From Crossaster papposus (taxonomy: Eukaryota > Echinodermata > Asteroidea > Velatida > Solasteridae), in the NCBI GenBank assembly GCA_037893245.1, contig JBAIAA010000093.1, forward strand, positions 1 through 64,000: a DNA stretch of 64,000 nt. The letters are read 5' to 3'. This document shows, one piece after another, positions 36,863 through 47,572 of this stretch. The notes beneath the pieces are model-generated. The model searched no databases and was not told the DNA's origin. It was given only the letters and a program-made list of their open reading frames with translations. Both the position numbers and the translations under genes were made by a program. Every line of letters starts with the position of its first letter. The first letter of the stretch is position 1.

Positions 36863-39800
36863 ATGGCGTTTAAGTTTCTCCGCAGTCAGACCCCTCGTCT
36901 ACAGTGCCTGCTGTTGCTATTATTCGGCTTCTTATTGGTTGCTGGGCTCTTCATGCACGTATATGGTAAGTCGAAAAGTTACACGCTTCGGTAAGTTGTA
37001 TTTGGGGTACGGGTGCAGTGGGGACCGCGTTAATTGGAGGGAGGGGGCAGGGGGCAGGGTGAGCAGCGGGCATTGCAGTAATACCTGGAATATTAATCGA
37101 CAAGGACAACTGCCACTTCAGTATGCTCGTGTACAAAAGTATTTTCTAACAAAATGACAATTTTTTCTCAGTCCGAGATTCATGTCATTTTTGCAATGAC
37201 TAAACCTTCATTGATTTGCTACCTAATTATAAGTATAGACTTATTTCCAAGTTTAATATGACAACTCATTTTATTAGCCTAATTATGTTTATTCCTGACA
37301 ACGGAACCAGTATTTCCGGTGATGCATAAGTGGCCGAACGTGTCCTTGCCAAGAGGAAATGAACTTCCCTCAGGTCAAGGGTCAACTTCTAACAAAAACT
37401 AAGGCATACTAAGTTATGACTGCATAGTCACTTAATGTGATAACAATGTGGTAAAGGCTTGTTTATTTGGTTTTGAAAAACAATGCTGGGGACTAAAACA
37501 AAAAAGTCTATAAACTTGATGCTTTAACTAAAAAACAAATAAACTATATGATAAATACGGAGACCCTAAAGGGACATTCGAAATAGTGAGTCCATCAAAT
37601 TTTGTTAGACAGAAATGGAGTCCATCTCGAAGGTGTTGTTACACGTACCATGGAGCTATGCACATTATATGTACAAAGCCAACGGGTTTATTGGTAGGGA
37701 ACAAGCTTATACCTAATTTTGCAAGACATTTATACTGAGGCAAAGTGGCTCGCGTGCATCGATGCGTGAGTTCCCAGCTGTGCACAGCCGATAATAGCGT
37801 TATAAAGGCGACGGAAATGTCGACAAGCATTATGAACATCTGTCAACTCGATATTTTCCAAGCGGCAAGGACTTATTTTATAATATCGACGGGGATATTT
37901 GCAGTGCTAACTCTGATCTTTGATTTGGAAGGCTTAGTAAGGCTGTTATTGGTTTCGAGTATTTTGACATACATGTAGCTGGAAAAATAGATTTGCAGTT
38001 TGCAGCAAGAAAAAAAACAATTTACATAGGCCTATAATTAAAAAATATTGACAAAATTGTAAACTGTTTGTTTTATAATTTTTTTTTTTAAATGTGGACC
38101 TTCATGAATCTGCCTAATCTCTTGAGTGTATGTCTCGAAGCTCGCGATTTAAGCTTTAACAGTTTTGCTAAAATTGGCCCCAGACCCGTAACCCATCAAT
38201 AATTCACTGTAATTACAAGACGTAATTACAAGACGTCTCTATGGTCTGTAACGGTTGGACGCGCGGGAGAGGCACTGATGCGCAACGACTGACGAGTCAC
38301 GCCATTTTCAAGTACAGAAACTATTACCGAGCGCAATGTGACAAAAAGGGTCCATCCAATTATGTTCCCGCTAATTATGAATGCTTCGTGTGAGTTGAAA
38401 TTGCAATTAAACTCGCTTGCTCGATCAATATATTAAAAGAGCTTTACTGAAACATATTTCTTTTGTAGTCGAAAAGAATACAAAATGCTTACAATTTATC
38501 TTGGAAAATAAAAATATATCCTCTTTGTCCGAGAAAATTGATCGAGTTAGGAGAGGATTTTGTAAAATTTGTAATTCTTTCGTTTATTATAAAGTCCTAT
38601 TGTGCTTTCCGCGGAAAAGCATTTCGTACATGAATAGATCATTGTGTGTTTTTACGGTCCTAATCCTATACTTGCATGGAGATAGCACATACCAATCGGC
38701 TTTCAGCTTGCCCTAGCTTTATACATCACCTTTTGTTTCTTTTAAGGAGCCAGACATTTTTAGGAGAGTTTGCTTTGTCAAAATGACATCAGAAATTAAA
38801 AGCCAAAACTACGCATTTTTAGCAATCAATCTCACTGGCAGGATATGCATGATAAATGATATTACATCAATGTTCGTATCCTTTCTGTATATAGGTCCCA
38901 TGGCAGTGGGTTTAGACTGGAAAGTGGATAACACGTATAAGTATACCAACTCGCACATGTACATGTATACAACTCAGGTAAGACCACATTACAGACGAGA
39001 AACAATGCAGTCCATATTATGCCCAGTTTGATAAAAAAAAATCTTAAAGATCTACAAAATAAATGGCTGAAGAGTTTGTATGCACGAAGAAGGGAACGCA
39101 TTAGTATATTAAACCCAATTTAACATGATTACCAACGTATCTACACCAAAGTTTTTATCATCCAACATTTTACAGGCTCCGTGTAACGCAACGTGTAGAT
39201 GGATTCGTGAACAACAAAGGAGGAAGCAACGCGTCTCAACTACATGTAACTCATACAGAAACTCACCAACCGACTCGCAGCCAGACGATCTAAGTTACAC
39301 TTTGACCTCTGAACTCTTGCGATCAATGAGTCATTTCTTGGTGCTAGACTCGCATAAGTTGATCTACTGCTACATTCCCAAGGTCGGTTGCACCAACTGG
39401 AAGCGAATCTTTCTGGTTCTTAGCGGTGTTATGAATCACACTAATATGACCACACAATACCAAACTCACCTCAGTACTCAGAAGAACATTCGAACGCTGG
39501 CCGAGTATTCCCTAGATGAGGCAAAGCATCGTCTGGCTAACTACACCAAGTTTATGTTTGCTCGCCACCCGTTCGAGCGGCTTATCTCGGGGTACCGGGA
39601 CAAGTTCCTGATGAATTACCCGTCTAGCACCATCTTCAGAAAGAACTACGGACCGAAGATCGAAAGTTACGGGTATTCTAGACATAGACGCCCTCCCTTG
39701 AGATCAGACGGAACTCTTAACGTGTCCTTCGCTCACTTTGTACGGTACCTGGCGGACCCAGCGAACCAGTTCCGCGGTAACGATCCCACGGAACACTGGA

Positions 39801-40111
39801 ACCAGATGTACCGCATGTGTCACCCTTGCGCGGTCAGTTACGATATTGTAGGTAATTTTTCCAGTCTTCACGAAGATGCAGACTTTCTTTTAAACCTTCA
39901 AGGACTAGACAGCAAGGTGTCTTACCCGAAGTCTACTAATCCAACCAACAGTTCTGATGAGCAGTATCTGACTAGATACTTCACAGATCTATTGCCAACT
40001 GATATCGAAGATTTACTGGCACGGTATTCCGTTGATTTTGAATTATTCGGCTACACAGTTCCGTCTTCGATACAAACAATTCTTAAAGGACAAAGTGAGC
40101 TTACAAGTTGA
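36863..40111 (+). CDS. Carbohydrate sulfotransferase A (CHST8-14 type)
   Basis: Golgi type II membrane enzyme expected to move sulfate from PAPS to a glycan. Exons 36863-36965, 38895-38977 and 39176-40111 join in phases 1 and 0, giving 373 residues. Exon 1 encodes a short cytoplasmic end and a signal anchor (LLLLLFGFLLVAGLF). Exon 3 holds the Sulfotransfer_2 domain. The 5'-phosphosulfate loop is PKVGCTNWK (P130 on). The 3'-phosphate motif starts at R192 (RHPFERLISGYRDKF). HWNQMYRMCHPC and YDIVG are family signatures. Several N-glycosylation sites are visible (NAT, NHT, NMT, NVS, NFS). It is the first of three tandem paralogues. Acceptor glycan cannot be told from sequence. An upstream ATG at 39125 lies in the intron and is not used. 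Confidence 0.93.
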
Positions 40112-40639
40112 GCTATATGTGTATTTATCCCTGATCGCCGTGTAAAATACCTTGAAAAAGACGCCACCGTCCGCCATAATTATTACCACTTCTATAACAG
40201 TGAGAATTGTAGACTAACCCATCATAATTTAACCACATTCTTTACATGTTTTTTAAATCTACATTTGTTTTTTGTATTTTTTATTAGTATAATTGTATTT
40301 GTCTGAAACATGAATTTATAAAGATAAAATTGTTTTAAGCACTTAAATTTGTATTTATTTCATGTACGATGTAAATGTCTGTACTGGTTCCCGTAGCATT
40401 CGAAATTTGAGCTTCGGAATCCGGGCGTATACCGTATAGCTTCAAAGGTGTGTAAATGCAGTTTGAGGGCAAATTAGATATTTCGATTTTTAAACAGAAA
40501 TCAGTGATATTTGTCCCGTCTATGGACTTCAACCAAAATAAGTTAGATTTATTAACTCTTTCAATTTATACTTGACGGCACTAACACCTGTTTAATGAAT
40601 ACACACAACACATGCATGAACCCACAAGTCTAAACGTAC

Positions 40640-41240
40640 ATTGTGCATGGTAATAATAATATAATAATAACAACGTATATAGCGCTGGTATTTAGAAAAA
40701 AATATTCACAGCGCTAGGGTCTGAGAAATTACTGATGAGTGAAAAGGTAGGTTTCAAGATGGGTTTCGAAGGTTCAACATCAGGTTGTCATCTCAGGACT
40801 ATTGCTAGACTGTTCCACAGGCGAGGGGCTGAAACAGAAAAGCTATGGTCCACATAAGCCTTCAACCTTGAAGATGGAACCAGCATGTGCGTCAGTGGAG
40901 CGTATAGTTGACGCACAGGCTTGTACTGTGATATCAGTAGGCGTAATTGATGCATGTATTGGGATGCTGATCCGTTGATGGACCAGTATAGTGATGAGAA
41001 GGTGTTTGAATATTATACGTTGCTCAATGGGAAGCCAATGTAGTGCCTTAAAGACCGGTGTGATGTACTCTAACTTCTTTGTGTGTGACAGACAGGATAC
41101 GGGCTTCAATGTTCTGGATTCTTTGAAGGTGATTGATGGTGGAAGCTGGAAGTCCATAATAAAAGTAAATTACAATAATCAAGCCTAGACAAAACGAATG
41201 CATGAATTAACTGTGTTGTCGTTTTGTCAGATACTAGCAG
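40640..41240 (-). mobile_element. Degraded non-LTR retrotransposon 3' fragment
   Basis: The minus strand encodes a broken LINE reverse-transcriptase C terminus. TPVFKALHWLPIEQRIIFK is the recognisable signature, preceded by LPPSTI-like sequence. Several stops and frameshifts break it. Its 3' end near 40680 has a GCGCTATATA-type tail and an AATAAT-rich run. It lies between sulfotransferases A and B. The clade is not determined. Confidence 0.8.
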
Positions 41241-41669
41241 TGAGCGGATATGACTATAATGATTCTGAGGTAAAACATGGCGATACGGGTGTTAAACACG
41301 GGCCTTTTTTTGTATTTTGTGTATTTTGTCGCCTACTTGACTAGAAATGGTTTTCTTTGATTTGATTGTATTAACAATTTCTGTTGTGAAAGTGATGAGT
41401 TTTGATTATGTTCATTGTTTGGACGATCCCTGATTCTGAACTCTTTTATTTTGGTTCTATTATGTGTGAATTGGCTGTCAATGTGCAATTTGAAAGTAGA
41501 TAAATAAATGGGCTTTATTAACGAGTCAGCCATTTTGAATTGAAATTAAGTGAGCTACAATTTTAATTTTTGAAACTTGAGGATAGAAATTACCTAAAAT
41601 CGGTCTTCTCTGACGAATAATTAAAAAATTGTTATTTAACATAGGCCTACCTTAATGTTTTAAGACATA

Positions 41670-42002
41670 TTAAAGGTAGTATACACCATTTGCAGATATC
41701 GAAAATATTTACTACCGAATTATTAAGAAATATCTTACTCAATTAAAAGTAAATAATGATTCTAGGCATTCAGCAAAAGGATTGCGCTAGATATCCTAGA
41801 TATCGGACGGCGATCGCGAAAAAACAAAGATAACGGCTCGACCCCGGTTGAAAACAAACGCTGTTTTTCATGCTTTTCTCGGCATCCATGATTGTAAAAC
41901 TTCGGAAAAGTCAGTTAAACGATATTTACTATGAAATACAACCCCCAAATTTACCCATTCATGATAATTCAAGCAATTACCAAAGGTGTATACTACCTTT
42001 AA
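41670..42002 (-). mobile_element. TTAA MITE family 1, copy 3 (inverted)
   Basis: A 333-bp copy in reverse orientation to copies 1 and 2. Ends are TTAA plus AGGTAGTATACACC and GGTGTATACTACCT plus TTAA, both intact. It is shorter than copy 2 through internal loss. It lies about 640 bp upstream of sulfotransferase B. Confidence 0.92.
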
Positions 42003-42637
42003 ACAAGTTGAAAGTGAGGCTAGAATGTCAAAATAATCTGACACCATCCCATTCAACAGTTTGTTTGTCATCCACCGTTTGTTTATAGCGGTAACCAATC
42101 ACAAAACAGAGTACTACGAGTTCCCTTCCCGGGTCCGGGTCTGTATATAATCATGCAAGAGGTTGAACAGTTCACCATAAACGAGGCTGGCGCGAACCAT
42201 GCTCGAACACGGCCTTTTGCGTTTGAGCACAACCTTGTACATAGCATGCAATGTGTATGTCTACGTCCGTTCTTTGTATATAGATAGTTAGATACACTGT
42301 GCTTTTCAGATACAAGCACGCAGGATGTGAATCATCAGTTAAATAAACCCTTCCTCTTATGCATCAGCCGCCATTTTAAACAGAAAAAATAGAGTTGTGC
42401 CTACACACCGATGTAGTTTGGTAATTTGTGGCCTTCAATTAATGACGAGTTGTCAACGACATCGGCTCAAAACGAATGAACCAATACTTAAATCAGCTCA
42501 GAGTTCAGCTCGGCTTCTGGCGCGAAACCGTCAAGCACCAACTTCATCTCTGAAATGGTTCATTTTAAGCCAACTCTCTGGTATTACACGTAAATATCGA
42601 AAGCGACCGAGATCGGAGTCAAGGTATAGTCAGATAC

Positions 42638-45345
42638 ATGGCGCTAGGCAATCCAGCACGCCGAGTAAGCAGAATGATCGGAAACAAACGTTTCTTCGTC
42701 AGCTGTGCATTCCTAACAGCAACGCTAACTGCAGTTTTTTTCTTCGTAGTCAACAACCCTCGTGATTATCCCACCTATTCAGGTACTTATATGTTTACTT
42801 GTTTTACTTTATGTATTCCTTTTTATCTTGACGTGTTCTATTTTAGCCTCATGTGCGTGCTTCCTGCTTTAACGATGTTTGCTTTTCAAAGTGAACTTTG
42901 CACTAATGTTTCCGTTGTGAAATGTCCAAATTTGGAACACCGTTGTTTGCACAATCGTTGGTATAGGTCTACCCACCTATAACAAGGACGTCGCCGATGC
43001 CGCATTTATTTCACAATATTCTGATTAAAAATACACAACCTTGTGAGTAACCTGCCGCCGTGAACAGTGCGCATGCGTACTTGTTGACCCCAGGTCACTA
43101 ATTAAACAAATTAACAAAATCTATCCAATGAGAGCTCACAGAAATTGGATTCGTTAAGTTAAAAACAATGGCTCGGAAAATTCAAGACTTCATTCCCGGT
43201 TTGGCGTCTGGGTTTTAGGTTTCTCACTCGGGTGACTCCAGCAAAATTCGATCTACTGTTTACTTAAATACTCTAATGAGGCTAGAATTGAGAGCATCAA
43301 GGGTTTGAAGCAAGGGGTGACACCGATGCTATATAGACAATGCTGCGGGTTTATAACCCTGGATGGGATCAGTGCAGTTGTGATCGTGTTTATTGTGTGG
43401 GTTACTCATACGAGAGCCGAAAAAAGACAACGTGATATCCAGACATCTTTTGCATCATAGACGTAAGATTAGCAGAAATGTATGGTATTGTTATTCATTT
43501 ATCACGGTGTTCTAGCATGGAGCAATAAACTAGTTTATTGCTCCATGGTTATAGTGTTACAGCTACAACGGAACGCCGCTATACCGAACACCACTATGAA
43601 CATTCGGCTATACCGAACACCACTATGAACATTTGGCTATACCGAACATGAACATTCGGCTATACCGAACACCACTATGAACATTCGGCTATACCGAACA
43701 CCACTATGAACATTCGGCTATACCGAACACCACTATGAACATTCGGCTATACCGAACACCGTCCTTGGCTTCCGATGTTTGTGTCCAAACATTATTGTTG
43801 AAAATAGGTCAACAGATTTGTATGTTATTGTTAAAGAGTGACCGATGGTTATTATTTAATGTGATGAATAAGAATTGGGTGTTAATGAAGTAGGCAGGGA
43901 GAGAGCACTGTTTAAAAAGATAAACGCCATGTCTTTAAAAATGGACACCCGTTCGACCAGGAGCTGAAAATCGCTATACTGAACGATCGACTACCGAAAC
44001 AAATATGGATCCATTGTATTCGATTCTATTCATCTCTTCTACAGAGCAAATACTGCAGATGCCGAGTAAGGAACTTGGATTGGACCTTCAGGATACAAGA
44101 CAAATGTTCGCCTTGAATGTGAGTACAGAATCAACCATCAGGTTTAGAATTATCCGTACCTACACAACCTATAGGCTCAGCTACGCACAAATCATACACC
44201 TGCTTCGTGAACAAGCTATCGCTCCTATAGGTTAATTTGTTTTGATTTGTTTTATCTCGTTAAAGTATTTGCAAGAAACTTTTGGTTTTAAATTTATCAC
44301 CTCAGATTGTTTAATTATTATGTACTTACTAAGAAACGTCATCTAGTTCGAGTTTTATCTTCATATATCGTCAGAGTCGCATCTTATGTTTTACTTCCTT
44401 TTATAGAAGCCAGACGGCAATCATTCACTAAGCTGGGAAGATGAGCAGAAACACCGTAAGGAGCTAATGTCACACACCTGTCTCGCTGTCAAGAACAGCT
44501 CCAATAAAATCTACCCAGGACTGGAGCATAATTTCAGGAAGGCTCATAAAAAACACTTGCTGAAGTTTCTGTTAGTCGTAGACTCCCTCAAGATGATCTA
44601 CTGCTATGTTCCTAAAGTGGGGACGACGAGCTGGAAGAGACTACTACTGTTTTTAGAAGGAAAGGTGAACTCGACCGACAAACTGGGTCAGTGGATGACC
44701 CATAACTTGACGGATTCTTTTATGAGGAGCCTCCACACATACACGCCGAAGGAGGCAAGGTCGATCCTTGCCAACTACAAGAAGTTCCTCTTTGTCCGAA
44801 ACCCCTTTGAGAGGATCCTGTCGGCCTACCAAGACAAGTTCCAGAACGACTATCCAGCCAGCAAGAACTTTCGCAACATGTGGAGCGAGGTTATTATACA
44901 GTACAGCGGGGGCGATATGAGCGTGGCGCGGCTGGCCAGCCTGCGGAGACAGGACGGCACGCTCAATGTCACCTTTCCGCAGTTCGCTCGCTTCGTGGCG
45001 GACTCCAAGTCCAGAGTCTCTGGAGTCCACAACCAACGAAACGAGCACTGGATGGAGACTTACAGACTTTGTCACCCGTGTGCCATCAACTATGACTGGG
45101 TGGGTCACTACGATTCCATGCAGATTGACGCCGATAGGATACTCCGTTCAGCAGGGGTTGATTCAGGGGTCAGGTTTCCAAACTTTACGACTAATCCTAC
45201 GGGTAGCTCCAGCTACGACACGCTGCGACGGTACTATTCGCAGTTGTCTACGGCGGAGATTGTGAACCTCTATCGCAATTATATTCTGGACTTCACAATG
45301 TTCGGCTTTAAAATACCCGAACCAATCAGAGCAATTCTGGGTTGA
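42638..45345 (+). CDS. Carbohydrate sulfotransferase B (CHST8-14 type)
   Basis: Tandem paralogue of A, same predicted role. Exons 42638-42782, 44045-44118 and 44407-45345 join in phases 1 and 0, giving 385 residues. Exon 1 encodes the signal anchor (FFVSCAFLTATLTAVFFFVV). Exon 2 is a 24-codon stem segment. Exon 3 is catalytic. The 5'-phosphosulfate loop is PKVGTTSWK at P141, with Thr in place of the usual Cys. The 3'-phosphate motif starts at R203 (RNPFERILSAYQDKF). HWMETYRLCHPC and YDWVGHYD follow. The spacing between the two PAPS motifs equals that in A. The exon 1 donor TTCAG|GTACTT is not ideal but matches the phase of A and C. Confidence 0.93.
43577..43760. repeat. 29-bp tandem repeat in sulfotransferase B intron 1
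   Basis: About seven units of CGGCTATACCGAACACC then ACTATGAACATT, one of them shortened by 10 bp. Identity between units is very high, so the expansion is young. Confidence 0.95.
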
Positions 45346-47572
45346 GAAGCTTGCAGTTAAATCTAGATTTTCTTGGATTTTATTTTGATAAAGATTTCAA
45401 TAATTTCTCGTTAAAGTGATAGCTTATGCAACTACATGTATAACAAAATAATCAACCAAATTATTGTTCAAAAGCAAAAGCTTAAAGTTGATGTAAAGAT
45501 TTTAATGACTCTAAACTTGTGAAATTATTCCTTCTGGCATACTGTAATTTAAGGAAATGATAATAGTAATGGTTGGAAAGTTGCAAACTCTATCCCATTT
45601 GCCAAAAAAACACAGGCAAGTTCGAGAAGTACTTTTACATTAACCTCATTGTTTTCTCCAATCTGCCGCTAGGGGGGGCGCTATAACATTTTATGACGTC
45701 ATCGGTAACTTTTTTGGTAAAATACAGTAGCATTGTTGAAGGCAAGTTCACGTCATTTTCCAAATTATAAGGCACTTCCGGTTTGGCGAAGAAAAAGATT
45801 AGCGTTAACGATAGTCATATTCGAACCACAGACCTTTTGATAAATAGCTCACCACTGTACCAACTACAAGGTATTGACGAGTTGGTTGAAGACATCCGTT
45901 CAATACAGTTTTTAAATGTAGCCGATTTGCCATTGTTCTTTCTCATTAATACGTGTATACATTGACGCAATACCCAGCTGCTAAACAATTTGAGAACCGC
46001 TACACGGGTTGGTATCAATTAGTGTCTTTCATTTTAATTGTTTGGGGCAATAAAAGACACAGTTTATTACCTTGTTTATTTTGTTACCAATCGTCTGCTA
46101 TTGTAATTACGTATGCAGTCCCTGCCGACTGGCCAAGCCCCTGGGACGAGATGCAATTCGCCCCGAAGCGACGTCGGCAGATCGTGTTACTTTTCTAGCA
46201 CAATATCCTGTCCGTCCCACGCTTACGGTATTTTTCTAGGGCGCGCATGTTAATTTATGCAGCAATCGACAATAGTGCACTCACCGTGATTTCGCTCTAG
46301 GGTGTCAGCATTGGAGATGTCAAGGTCAAATTTACTGACAAGCTTACAGAAAATGAGACTTTAGACATTAGAACTGAGTCCTAATGACGTAATGGCTTTG
46401 TCTACTCTAATCAAGTGCATTAAGGTAAAAACTACATGTGTGGATCCCCCCCTTACATTTACATAATGCGCTTTTCTAAGGGAGCAAAGTCGGGACGCCA
46501 GACGAATTAGGAACGCTGGCGCTTATACTAGAAACTAGCGGGATGCCGCGCTGGCGCTCATCGTAGAAAAGCGCACATTTTAACAAAGCGTGACATCATT
46601 AGGTCTTAGATGACAAAGATAACACGAGCTATAGGCAATATTAGAACTGCATAAAAATATGGTTTTGGCAACCTTAAGAGCTCAAACAATCTATGACATA
46701 GAACATTAGCTCCCGCGACACCCCTCTTCAGAACACAGAACCACGGCACATGGTATTGATGAAGGCCCTGAAATATTGGCAGTAATGTAGACAGAAAATG
46801 TGTACAAATACAAAGATGCAAATGCAGAATTCGGTCCAAACTTGTCATTGCATAAAATTATGTATGTTCAAATTATCCACCATAATAGATTAATTAAAAT
46901 GGGTTTTTGAATCTTTTTTATGATACACGGTCTATTCGTTATTTCCCAGTGATCTATCCAATAACGAATTCAAAACTTAAAGGTCATCTCCTTGCCCAGT
47001 GAATATGCCGTCAGTAGAATCATAGAGAAAATAACCACATCAGCGACCGTAAAGGACGGTTCCCTTTAACGGTGTCGCATTACGACACGTGATCTTTTTT
47101 TGCGTATGTGTGAGTGTGAACGTGGAGGAAGGAATTCGTACACAGAACACGCACGTTGAATATAACATCCGTAAACTAAGCTTGTACATAAACCTACACT
47201 GGCAAGGTTGTTTGCTCCAAACTCTCAAGGAACTAGCGCGCGTCAATTGGGAATTCGTTACACGTGTTATAGCTACAGGGAAAATACGCGAGAGACAAGT
47301 CGTCACGAATAAACATTGTACTTTGGGCTAATTCTGGCTTCGGTCATGTGGCACGTCGTGTGATCAGGTGGAGACGGAACACCAATAAAAGCAGTTGTCA
47401 TGTTTTCTCCGCTTCAAACAGCAACGCTGACGCCATTTTTACCGATGTTCATGTCTTGAAGTTTGCGTATAGCAGATATCGATCTCGTACGGTGTGTTGT
47501 GCGCCCTACGACTCAGTTACGAGAATCGTCAAAACTATAGCCAAGTTTAGTACAGGCTGCACGTAGTTCATA
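45346..47572. other. Intergenic, sulfotransferase B to C
   Basis: No gene is supported. The only notable structure is the small inverted-repeat remnant at 46467-46575. The last few hundred bases should contain the sulfotransferase C promoter. Confidence 0.4.
46467..46575. repeat. Small inverted-repeat remnant
   Basis: TGCGCTTTTCTA at the left and TAGAAAAGCGCA at the right are perfect 12-bp inverted ends about 85 bp apart. Inside, GCTGGCGCT followed by a TAGAAA-type end occurs twice. It is probably the residue of a hairpin element. Confidence 0.5.

Noticed and set aside
44653..45108. 151-codon minus-strand frame opposite sulfotransferase B
   Set aside because: Antisense shadow of the catalytic exon.
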